Shown in pieces: positions 54,088 to 64,000 of a DNA stretch of 64,000 nt. The notes under the pieces are model-generated. The model was not told the DNA's origin, ran no database searches, and saw only the letters and a list, made by a program, of their open reading frames with translations. Numbering within the stretch: position 1 is the first letter of the stretch; each line of letters starts with the position of its first letter. The DNA is from Ficedula albicollis (Eukaryota; Chordata; Aves; Passeriformes; Muscicapidae): assembly GCF_000247815.1 (NCBI RefSeq), contig NW_004775939.1, positions 372,001 through 436,000 of the forward strand, in the 5' to 3' direction. Both the position numbers and the translations under genes were made by a program.

Positions 54088-55899
54088 TGTAAGGACTAAG
54101 AGCACAGTTGCCTGTGTCAAACAGTGCTACTACAGAAGGACTTTGCTGTGAGATAAGCACAGATGGGAGCAACAGCGTGGCTCTAACTCCAAGCCTGGTG
54201 TAATTGAGATCTGGCTGGCACACCCTGGGTAATGGAGGCAGACAGAAATTCCCACTGTGGCAAACTGTTCAAAGAAGCAACTGCTCATAAGGTCAAAGAT
54301 CCTCTCAAGTTACAAACAGATCGCACCTGTGACCACTGAAGCCCCCACCGTCAAATATGCCTATATGGATACCTGAAAATAAGGTAAAAAAAAACTAAAT
54401 AAGGCCACTGTGGTGGAAAGTTGACATAAAATGAAGGTGGTATCTCAGTGTTATCTCAGGCCCTGGGAGACGTGAACAAACCTGGGAGAGAACGGGTCAC
54501 TAATAATGGGCATAAAGAATGCAGCCAAGGAAGGAAAGCCAACTCAGCAACTGTGCTGAAATCAGCTCTGAAAGCGTAAAAGGTAATTCCAGCAGGGGGA
54601 GATTGTGACTGCAACACAGAACCCAGCCACTCTAATGAAGAGAAAGACTGAGCATGGGGCTAACTAGTATGAGAAGAAAGGGAATCATTTAACCAATAGA
54701 ATAAGAGAACTGTGTAACTAGGTGTGAGAGATTGGAAGGTTAATGGTTAATGACTCAATCTGCCATCTGCAGTGACTGCCCAGGTGCAGAGGAGATGCAC
54801 ACCCATCACCCAAGGCAACAGCTGAGTGTGGAACAAGATAAGGGAAGAGGCTGATATGAGGCAAAAACTGTGAGATGGAATAACTCTTTTCATCATGCCA
54901 GTGTTCAAACTCAAGTGGCTCAGCTGTGAAGACTCCTCTCTGGGGAAGCACCAGGACATCCATAGTAGGTTAGATGGTGTTCATCTCTGTTGATGGGCCA
55001 TAGTTGACACAGCTGATACTACACTGATGTAAGAGGCAGCTGTAAAGTCTCAGAAATTGTCATAAACCATCAAAGATTCCCAGAGCATCCCTTGATCCAC
55101 AGCACTACATCATCCATTGTAAAACTTACCACCTCAGGCATTCTGAGCCTGAGCCTACATTAACCCACTAGATTTCGTGTTTCAGGGGCTTCCCTCACCT
55201 CAAATGGATCAAGATTGTGACCATCACTTTGACCAGACTTTGACCAACGTGATGACTAATGGACATAAAAACTGCAAGAATCAAATCTTGCCACAGAATC
55301 CAGTGGTGGTGACCATGTACCTGTCTACATTTATCCTTTCTTTCTCTTTATTTCCTTTACCTTATACATTTTCTTAAGTGTTATTTTTATACTTTTATAT
55401 TGCTGCACTTCTAACCAAAATGGCTGCATTTTAAAATTTGCCAAAAACATTATTTTACCACAATATTCTGAAGTTTGCATGTAAAAGTTTATTATTGAAC
55501 CTCCAGAGAATTTTTTTGTTTCTCCTGCGCACTGCCCAGAGTTAACCAAACAGCACTCTCCTAAACCCGCTGAGCAGACTGGGGCATAACATCAATGAGC
55601 ACTAATTAATTAATTTCATTGTTTGCTAAAATGTATAAGTAATGAAAAATTTTGAACAATCTCAGGACTCCCACCACTGAGAAGCCCAGGGTGATTAAGG
55701 ACCAGCAAAATGCCACTGGATCCTTGAGTGGTGACTATCTTCTGCTTGATCTGACTGTCTCCCTCCTCTCTTTTCCATTTCTTTCTCTCTCTCCACCTCA
55801 CATTTTATTGTTGAATTAAATCCGCATTATTGACTTTGGCATATGGTCACATTTGCACCTTAATTCAGGCAGAGGCATCTCAGTAATTGGATCATATCA
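54088..55899 (+). mobile_element. LTR-type insertion (1812 bp) inside a CR1
   Basis: The insertion begins TGTAAGGAC and ends ATATCA. It is flanked on both sides by GGCAC (54083-54087 and 55900-55904), a 5-bp target-site duplication. TG...CA ends and a 5-bp duplication are typical of avian ERVL-like elements. An ATTAAA signal lies near 55815. No gag/pol/env-like frame was found, so it could be a long solo LTR or a non-autonomous element. Confidence 0.75.
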
Positions 55900-56076
55900 G
55901 GCACTGGAACAGGCTCCCCAGAGAAGTGGTCATGGCATTAACGTGGCAGAGTTCAGAGGGTGTCTGGATGATGCTCTTATGGTTAATATGCTTAATTTTA
56001 GATGGCTTTGAAAGTAGCAGGGAGCTGGACTCAGTGATCCTTATGGGTCTCTTCCAACTTGAGATATTTTATGACT
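55900..56076 (+). mobile_element. CR1 LINE fragment, right part (3' end)
   Basis: It reads ggcactggaacaggctcccc, then a typical CR1 3' tail with agctggactcagtgatcct and ggtctcttccaact, ending near ttttatgact. It directly continues the element at 53880-54087. Confidence 0.88.
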
Positions 56077-59000
56077 CCCACCACAGCATGTTCTCTCAAT
56101 GGACAGAAACACTGAGGGCACAACCTGGTTAATTTATACAAAAGCTGGTTTCTACAAATTCACAGCAAAAAGAGGAGAAATCTGGATAACTTGCATGCCA
56201 GAGATATGCACACTGCCATTTTCTCCACCTTGCAGTGTTTTTGTGGCAAGAAACTTTCTAAAGCTGTACAATATTTCAGGTTTATTTACAACAAGGTCTG
56301 TGCTGATTAGTATAGACATTTCAATTCTATGAACAGGAGTGCTAAAACTGTACTTGATAAAAATGCCTTTTGCTTGACTTCAATAGAATTTCTGTTTGGG
56401 AAAAATCAATGCCAAACAAAGAAACTGTCAGTGTCAGCCTTACCTAAATTTGTTTGATCATACTGTAACATACATTTGAAAAGCACTTTCAAGTTTTAGA
56501 AGGAGAGTAAAGGTTAAGTATCAGCAACAATGCAGCTGGTAACGTCATAGATAGTTAACAATATTATATGGATGTCATGCTCTTCCAAAGTCATTACTGC
56601 AGTTTTGTCTTCAAAACACCATGGGGAATTCGTGATAGGTTTGACACAAAATGTCACTGAAAATGAAAAAGAGAAATTACAATTCTGAATGTGATGATGG
56701 AAGCATTTGCAGACTGGTATTGTTTGTCCAAATCAATAGAAGAGAGCAAATGATTCATTTTTGCTGGCTTTATTTCTTACTGAATTAGTCACAGCCAAAG
56801 TCACAGCTAGGAAAAAAAACAACCAAAACCAAAAAATCCAACACACTGAAATGGAAAAAAAATGAGCAGACACAGCCTCAGAGTGAATGGTAGGGGGACC
56901 ACTGGAAATTTCAAAACATCAGTCCTTTGCCATGGTGGTTACCTTGCCAGAATGGCAGATATGTACTTGCTTTTTGTGGACCCAACGGGGGCACAGAAGA
57001 CAAAGTGAAACCAGATGCTTAATGTGCCTTTGTCATTGCCTCTTGTCATAACATGAAGGAGATGATGCATGAATCTTTGATTCGTACTTGATTTTAGATT
57101 CATTTTTACCCTAAGCACCTTGCACATTTCCATAATCCACAGCAAACCAGTCCTGAATAATGAGAGTTGAAAGCAGGTCTCTATGGAGTGATGAGCCTAT
57201 TTCAGCCCTCTCTAAGAATGGTTTCCCGTGAAGAACGGGTGGAGGAATTTAGCAGAACTTCTTCCAAACTAATGCTCATCCTTCTCCTTGGGCTTTGTAT
57301 CATCCTGTGGGTCCTTGAAGCAGTTTCTGCTCCTACAGGCATGCCACAGAAGAGGTCACACCTAGTGCTTTGTAATGGCAATACCCACAGAAAGCAGAGT
57401 ATTCATGGGCAGCAGTGGATGCCCTGCAGACCTCTCTGCTGTCTAAGCCTTTCTAGACTGTTCTCCACTGCTTAAATGCTCCCCACACCAACTTGCTCTC
57501 TCACTGTGCTTACCTTTTGACCACTTTCCCACCCTCCACGCCCTGTCCACCTGGCCTCCAGTCTAGCAGCATTCCTGGTCACCAGCCATTTGGTGGCTGC
57601 AAGTCAGCAGCAACAGCTCGTGCGTATGCCTTCGTCCATCTGTGGTTAAGCCCACCTGAAACCTTAGACTCATGTTATGCCTCTGATCCTTGGAAATTTT
57701 ACCACTACTTCTGCATTTCCTCCCATTAATAATCTGTTTTTTCTAATCAGTTTAGGATGAAGCATTATTTGCTTTATGTATTAAATAGGTTTAAAATTCT
57801 ATTATTGTAGTAAGAAACTTAAATCTAGTGATTAAGGCAAATAAATGCCTTTGGTAGCTGGTTTTAATCTCACCAAGTCAAACGATTACGCAGTTATCAT
57901 GGGAAGGTATTTGATAGTTAATTTCTTTATAGATAGTTATTCTTTACTTCAGAAAGAAACCCCTTTCTTCACTAACACTCTTTCTGACAACTCCTCATTC
58001 TTCTCACATTATTTGCAATGCTCTAAATCCACCTTGCCATCACTCCTTGCATCTACTTAGCCACTGAACTCTTGCAAAAATTCGTCCTTCAAAGGATAGA
58101 GCAAACTTGTTCCCTGATTCCTCCATAATCTTTTGGTTCTGTACATATATTCAGGTGGGGCTGTAGTCTTTCTGAGGCCAGAGGGTTTCCCTCTTGATGA
58201 GTATAAAGCTCAAGGGTGTCACTCTTTGCAAAGCGGGGGAATTAAAATCTGAACTACAAAAGGTTCATGTGGTGATTATTTGACTGAAGAACCTTGCATT
58301 GCAATATATGATGCAGTAGTTTTCATCTCCCCTGCAACTCAAATTTTTATTGTGATGTTTGCCACCTCCCTTATTCCTTTGTATGTTTCTAGTCACGTTC
58401 TAATGGATAGCCATCTATTTTCCTGTTTCTTAAGCTACATACTCATGAAAATTAACATTTTTGCTTTTACGCTCCCTTCTAATGTTCTTTTACTATTTTC
58501 CTCTTTTACGTTTCTGGAGGAATAGAGGCAGTGAATTAACTCTCTTTACTTTGATCGCCTCAGGTTCTCTCATGTTTTTCTGCATAAATTTCTTCTTTTA
58601 GTCAATTCTGTTCATTATTTTCTTCAGTGATCAAGGCATTTTTTCTAAAGAACAAGCATAGCCATTACCAGCCAAGTGTCTTCTTATTACATTCCCACTG
58701 AATGTAATAAAGTCATAGCTGTTCCTCCCTATAAGAATTCATTCTTAAAGTTCCAGCCCTCATGGTGAAATCCAGAATGTTTGAAAATACCATCCTGCAG
58801 TTCTTTCCTTCCTTGTGTCCTCCTTTTGTTCTTCCTTCCCCCCCAGTCTTCCCCCCACAACGTAACAATATTTAAATATTTAAATAGCTAGATTTTTAGT
58901 TCTTTTACCAACTGCAGCAGGCACTGGGTTAGGCTGTCTCTATAAATTCTCTTTTAATCATCCAACAGAGAAACTGAGGTCAAGCCAAACAGGATTTGTG

Positions 59001-59741
59001 TACTCTCACTTTCAAAGGAATCCTGTCATACCAGGCAGAATCCTGAAAGCAAACCCAAACAGCACTTAGTACAGCCCTGACCACTGTCTGCCTGTGTTAT
59101 TAAGAACACTTATGGCCAAGTAGGGCACAGTCTCTGAGTGAAAGAGGACAACTCTGCGAGTTTGTGGAAATGTTACCATAGTATTTATTTGTGAGTAATA
59201 GATCAAGCATCCATAACCCTAAGTAGCTTAAAATCTTTGAAGAGACAAAAGCTAGTATTGTAATTACTTTTGTTACTACCTATTTTTGTTTATTTCTAAT
59301 TTTAAATGTGTTACATTCATACATTGACAGTGCCTTGACACTCTAACAGAGTTGCTTTGACATTATTTACCATTATAATTATCCACAATAAATTTCCTTA
59401 TGAGAGGTGAGCTGACAGATTCTTTTGGTTTCTGAAGTTGTAGTGCAGTTTCATCCAAGTATTTTAAGAATATGTCATAGGAGAATATTGCTCTAAAAAG
59501 AAAAAAGCACATGCCCAAACCAGACACCTGGCACCTCCACACCTGGGCTTCCTGGCCTGCCGCATCCTCCTGCGTTGTTGGTGTCTCCTGCCATCCTTCT
59601 TCCTCCTCTTCCTCTCAGGCTGGTATTCTTGTCTCCTGCCCAGGCCTCTTCTCAGTCGTTTCCTGCTGGGCTCCTCCACCTGGGGATAGTCTGCAAGCCT
59701 TGACTGGCACGGTTGGATTATATGGGCAAAGCCAGGAGGCA
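56077..59741. other. Non-coding sequence
   Basis: AT-rich with a few GC-richer patches. A 102-codon frame (57167-57475) includes a hydrophobic stretch (LMLILLLGLCIILWVL), but no homologue is recognised and no splice or start evidence supports it. Confidence 0.4.
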
Positions 59742-59905
59742 CGAGCTAAGGCCTTTTTGTTGGAGCCAATGTGAGCGCCTTTTACCTGCTGGAGTTGAGA
59801 AGGCTCGTCAGGGCTTCAACCTCAGCCAGGGCCTCTGTGGAGCTCTCGCTCTCTTTGCTTGGAGGCAAATCTGGAGGTGTCTAAAGCACAAATTCTGGAG
59901 GTGAG
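59742..59905. repeat. 164-bp direct repeat, copy 1
   Basis: It starts cgagctaaggcc and ends tctggaggtgag. A second copy lies 944 bases downstream. Two differences are seen (one missing c in ctttcttg, and a/g in gtctaaagc). Confidence 0.96.
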
Positions 59906-60685
59906 CTGTGGCAAGAGACAGCCTGGAGGAGGAAGGGAGCCATTGTCAAATTGCCCCCTTAGCTGCACAGAGAAGATCCTGCTTTGCCATCAGCCCCCTC
60001 TCACACAGTCCAGCTGCCCCAAAGAGGCTGGAGGGAGCTGGAACAAGCTGGCATGTCAGCAGAAGCCCACTCAAGCTGACAGCTCCCACACTGCTGCTTG
60101 CAGTGCACAAGAAGAGGAAGGGCCATTCATAGCACCAGAGGCAGTGCCCTGATGTGAACACCATGGCCCAACACAATGCACACTTTTGGATTTGCAAACT
60201 AGGCAAATGTGTACCAGAAAGTGTACACACAACTGGCACAAGGGAAGCATCTAGAGGTACAAGAGCTAAGTCTATCAGCTGCCAGCAAAAGTGGCACAAG
60301 TTTCCTGGGGCATTAGAATTTTTTTTTTAATAGGAAGCACAGAAGGAGACAGCAAATTGTGGGAGTCAGCCTGGCTAGGACACACAGTCAGACACATTTC
60401 ACCAAGAATGAACCAGGTGTTAGGTTCAAGCCCTGGGAAACCTTTGTTTAACTTAATCGAAACTAAGTGTTCTTTCCACAGTCCTTAGTGTTGTTAAGTG
60501 GTCCAAGTTCTGTTCCCCTATTGGTTACTCGTTCCCCCTATATAGTTACAGTTTCAGAAACCTCTCTACCCACCCCCTCCCCCCCCACCACCCCGAGGTT
60601 ATATATATTGTTACTTCTCCCTTATTTCTGGTCCTCGGAGTTTGTCCCCGTACAGCATTCAGTTTCTGGGCGTCATCCCTCTTTT

Positions 60686-60850
60686 CGAGCTAAGGCCTTT
60701 CTTGTTGGAGCCAATGTGAGCGCCTTTTACCTGCTGGAGTTGAGAAGGCTCGTCAGGGCTTCAACCTCAGCCAGGGCCTCTGTGGAGCTCTCGCTCTCTT
60801 TGCTTGGAGGCAAATCTGGAGGTGTCTAAGGCACAAATTCTGGAGGTGAG
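60686..60850. repeat. 164-bp direct repeat, copy 2
   Basis: Nearly identical to copy 1. Upstream lies a region with a TATA-like tatatatattg (60600-60610), a C-rich run and a cctattggtt box. This looks like a promoter or LTR U3, but no family was recognised. The copy ends in ggag/gtgag, which resembles a splice donor. Confidence 0.95.
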
Positions 60851-63800
60851 ATGCGCTACTGTAGAATATTTCTGAGCTTTTAAATTTCCTCTTTCTTGTC
60901 CTAATTTTTAATTATTTTTTTAATAATAATTTTGGTGAAATTTCTTTTATCGTACATGCTTGCTCATGTTTCTGTCTTTGTGACTTTTTTTTCCCAGTGC
61001 ACTGCATTGAATCCAATGTCGTCATCTGTGAAGCTTTTTTTTGCAGTTGTCAGCTACTTGTTAAAAATAGCTACATTATACCACCATTAAATATTCATTA
61101 AATTGAGTTGTGGCAGGCTGTGAGAAACATCCAATTAAGCAGTTCACTTTCTGCACAGAAGTCTACAAATGAGCAGTCTTCTTTCTTTTCAATAATGTAT
61201 CACAGGCTGCCCTTACTATCTGTAAAATAATTGATAAGGCAAAAGTTATTTGTAAAATACATACTAGAAATAGAAGAGTAGATTAGAAGAGGTGATTTTG
61301 CCTTGGGACTTTCTTCTAACTGTGGGAAAAGCACAGCATACTTTGATTCAATTTTTACATAACCTGAGGGAATGGGAAATGCCATACCTAATAATTCAAT
61401 ATTTTCTATTTCTGACATGCATTATGTATTACCAGGTGTTAAAACCCAGAGCTGGAAAACACATCATAGGCTTTATTCACCCTGAAACTATAACAGGGCA
61501 CTAAATACTCCCGGGTACTGAGCACAAAGGGCACAGTGATGTTTTGGATCTATACAGTTTATCTTTTGCTTTGTGGCTAACACACTGATGCACCTGTGGA
61601 TGTGTGTGTGCCCAGGCTGCCGCTGGAGGCAGGACTGCCATCTGTGCAGGCAGAGCTGAGCTGGTTGGAGCAGCAGTGGCAGCAGAGGTGAGTTGGCTCA
61701 GGCTTCAGCGTAGCTCAGAGCATCTCTGAGCTGCCAGGGTCAGCCCGTGGTGCTGACCCCTCCCTAGCGCACTGACTGAAGACATGAGAGCTAGCTGGGT
61801 TTTTCCTGGAGGCCTTATCAAATAACTCCCTCCCTCCAGTGCCAGCCTGCCCTCAGACCCTACACTTGTTCTGCTAGAAGGGTGAACAACCTGTAGTGAG
61901 GCACTGCAGGGACCTGGAGTCTAACAGTGTCACAGGGCAGTGACATCAGCCTGGTGCCAGTCTCCTGTTTCCCTGGCCCTGGGTGTGTCCAGATACCAGG
62001 CTTCTGTGCAAGCCTCTGTATCCCAGGTTATACATTCCATGCCTCTTGTGTACCACCCATCTGTTTCCATTTTGCCTTGAATGTATTGTGCCTGCTGTCA
62101 CTTGCTCATTATTTCTCACTTGTCTTCACTTACTGATGTAATTTTAATTCACCCCTTCATTTAATTTCTATTATTTGATTTATTATTTATTTATTTAATT
62201 TATTATTTAATTTATTTATTTTATTTCTAATTCCAGGGCATTACTTCCAAATGTACTTTCTGGTTATTACCAAAGCCCTGTGTACATGCTGGCCCTAAAC
62301 TCCAAGACATATTTGTTCTGCAGACCAAAAATTGTTTGGCCATTTCATTCCCATTTAAAATGTAGGATTTAATTGACTTAAACATGAAGCAAGGCACTAC
62401 AAGATGAACAGTACTTTTTTTTTCCCTCTTCTTTTTTCTTTTTTAACTTGAGATAAACTTAAAATTACTTATTTTGTTCCTACAGTATAATATTTGAGAC
62501 ACAAAATCTTGTATTGACCTTCCACTGGTGTCAGAGGAGGTGTCCTATGAATGTGGTAGATAACAATGGCCACCTGAGCTACTTAGGGTCTCTCAGACAA
62601 AGGAAATAGCTGGTGAGGGACCCAGCTCTGAAGAATGGTGGTTTTTTGATGTGACCAAGAACCATCGGCCACTGCAGATCCCAACCATACTGAGAAAAAG
62701 GAGTGAAATCCTGGGAGAAGGAAATTTATGGGAGCAGTGGTAAAATTCCTACCTGAGAAGCGGGATTTCTTATATGATAGAACTGAGCATGCATCTATGA
62801 ACTCAGCAACAAACTCATTCTTTACTAATTTTTCAACTTGCCCTTGAGGCAGTCTGCAAGAAAAATACTTTGTGAATATCTAGATTATTTAGTACAGTAG
62901 CACTATTAAAGTTACGTCTCAATTAAAATCTTATTTAAAACTGTGAAAGTAATGCATTTTATATCATAAATGCAAAGCACAGAAATCAAATCAATTAGAA
63001 ATCAAAAGTAAACCTGCAGTTTTGTTTTCAAACTTTTTTCATGTTTTCTACATTTTTCAGGAAATCACAGACAAATTCATTCAGAAATCAAATCTATCAG
63101 AAAGTCCATGCTTGTTAGATGTGTATGTGCTGAAAGAAGAAAACAACTTCTCTGCTATCTACTGCTATGTATAAATAGTATACATTATTTATGGTTTTCA
63201 TCTATGGTTTTTCATATCCATCAACTATTTCTGTAGAAGTAGAAACAGAAGTTTGAAGTTTTAATAATTAAAGTGCTGAGATGGTAAAAGCTGTGACATA
63301 AATGAAACAAAATCAAGTCAGGCTGTGATCTTACATATTGGTATGTGTGGAGACAGTGGCATTGTTCCTTAAAAAAGGCTTTTACAGATTTTATTCTGCA
63401 AGGCTTGCTGCAATTGTGCCTGGATATCAGAGAAAGTCTTCCTGCCAGGCATAACTAAAATTGCCAGCTTTTGAAGTTTTTTCTTAGTATTTACAGAGAT
63501 CAGCTAAAGCCCAGTCAAATAAATGGAAAAGTGCCTGGGATGTGCTTCTGCTCTGCCAAGCACAGCAATATTAAGCAAAACCTGACTTGGTGTTAAGTGA
63601 GCTGCCGTGTGCAGAGCCATGCAGAAGGCAGCAACCAGGGGCTAGAGAGGAGCACAGTGCCAGAACAGGTTAAGCCCCAAACAGGCTTTGGTTGCAGTGG
63701 CTGCTCTCTCTCAGCTGGTGCAGCACCTCCCTGCAGTTAGACAATGCATGGCTGGAGCATTATGAAGCCATGAGCAGTTTGGCCTCAAAGTGAAACTCAG

Positions 63801-64000
63801 GCAGTGTCTTAGCGTTTAATCGAGTGTCTTAGCGTTTATGTGCTTCTCACCACATTATTTACCCAGTAACCTACAGCTACATCAGTAGCAAGCAGGGGTT
63901 TTTGAAAATTCAGTCTGCTGCTTTACTGCTAAACTGTAAGGTAATACATAATTCCTTAGACCTCTTATCGGAGGTACCAGTCTAATACTTTCATAATACT
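60851..64000. other. Non-coding right end
   Basis: No exon was recognised. A (TTTA)n-rich patch lies at 62170-62228. A GC-richer stretch at 61590-61760 is of unknown origin. Confidence 0.5.
62170..62228. repeat. (TTTA)n microsatellite-like patch
   Basis: Imperfect tttatt/attt repeats, low complexity. Confidence 0.9.

Noticed and set aside
57167..57475. 102-codon frame with a membrane-like hydrophobic stretch
   Set aside because: Considered as a small membrane protein, but I recognise no homologue, and the downstream half looks like random translation.
59464..59742. Arg/Lys-rich 92-codon minus-strand frame
   Set aside because: Composition comes from a pyrimidine-rich stretch (cttcctcctcttcctc); low complexity, no start or splice support.

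Overview
This is a vertebrate nuclear window and almost certainly a bird. It carries many CR1 LINE fragments, several LTRs that match avian endogenous-retrovirus families as I remember them, mostly AT-rich non-coding DNA, and one spliced gene with strongly avian/vertebrate exons. A passerine is my best guess from the LTR types, but this is an inference. Nearly all long reading frames here are chance or homopolymer translations.

The one gene I can support is SLC25A46, a mitochondrial outer-membrane member of the SLC25 carrier family, on the minus strand. Seven consecutive coding exons (45074 down to 36960) join in phase with canonical GT-AG introns and give 323 uninterrupted codons ending in a stop. 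The first coding exon, start codon and promoter are not visible. The gene runs up into a CpG-rich block (about 46490-46751) and then into a pure poly-G run of 1524 bases (46752-48275). That run probably stands in for the GC-rich exon 1/promoter segment and is more likely an assembly artefact than biology.

Layout: 1-5475 is mostly unique AT-rich DNA with one CR1 tail. 5481-7315 is a perfect (TTTTC)367 array. 7.3-13.1 kb is unique sequence with LTR A at 11.4-12.2 kb, and LTR B follows at 13.1-13.5 kb. 13988-15959 is a 986-bp tandem duplication. 16-23.3 kb is unique apart from a CR1 at 18.4-19.1 kb. A solo-type LTR lies at 23343-23920. A poly-T/poly-G/poly-T artefact lies at 25750-26033. CR1 pieces lie at 26.4-26.8 kb. 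A CR1 with a 5' inversion, later tandemly duplicated (1586-bp unit), fills 29.2-33.1 kb. 35052-36514 is a third tandem duplication (742-bp unit) just downstream of the SLC25A46 stop codon, with a templated 22-bp filler at its junction. 36960-46751 is SLC25A46. 48.3-50 kb holds LTR/CR1 debris. 50-64 kb is non-coding and contains a 148-bp tandem repeat, a CR1 split by a 1.8-kb LTR-like insertion with 5-bp target-site duplications, and a 164-bp direct repeat.

I found no operon, CRISPR array, RNA gene or novel multi-gene system. What deserves a second look is structural: an unusual density of near-identical tandem duplications, two homopolymer-G tracts, a very long perfect pentanucleotide array, and two well-resolved transposon histories. 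Whether the duplications are true germline events or assembly/haplotype artefacts cannot be decided from the sequence alone.
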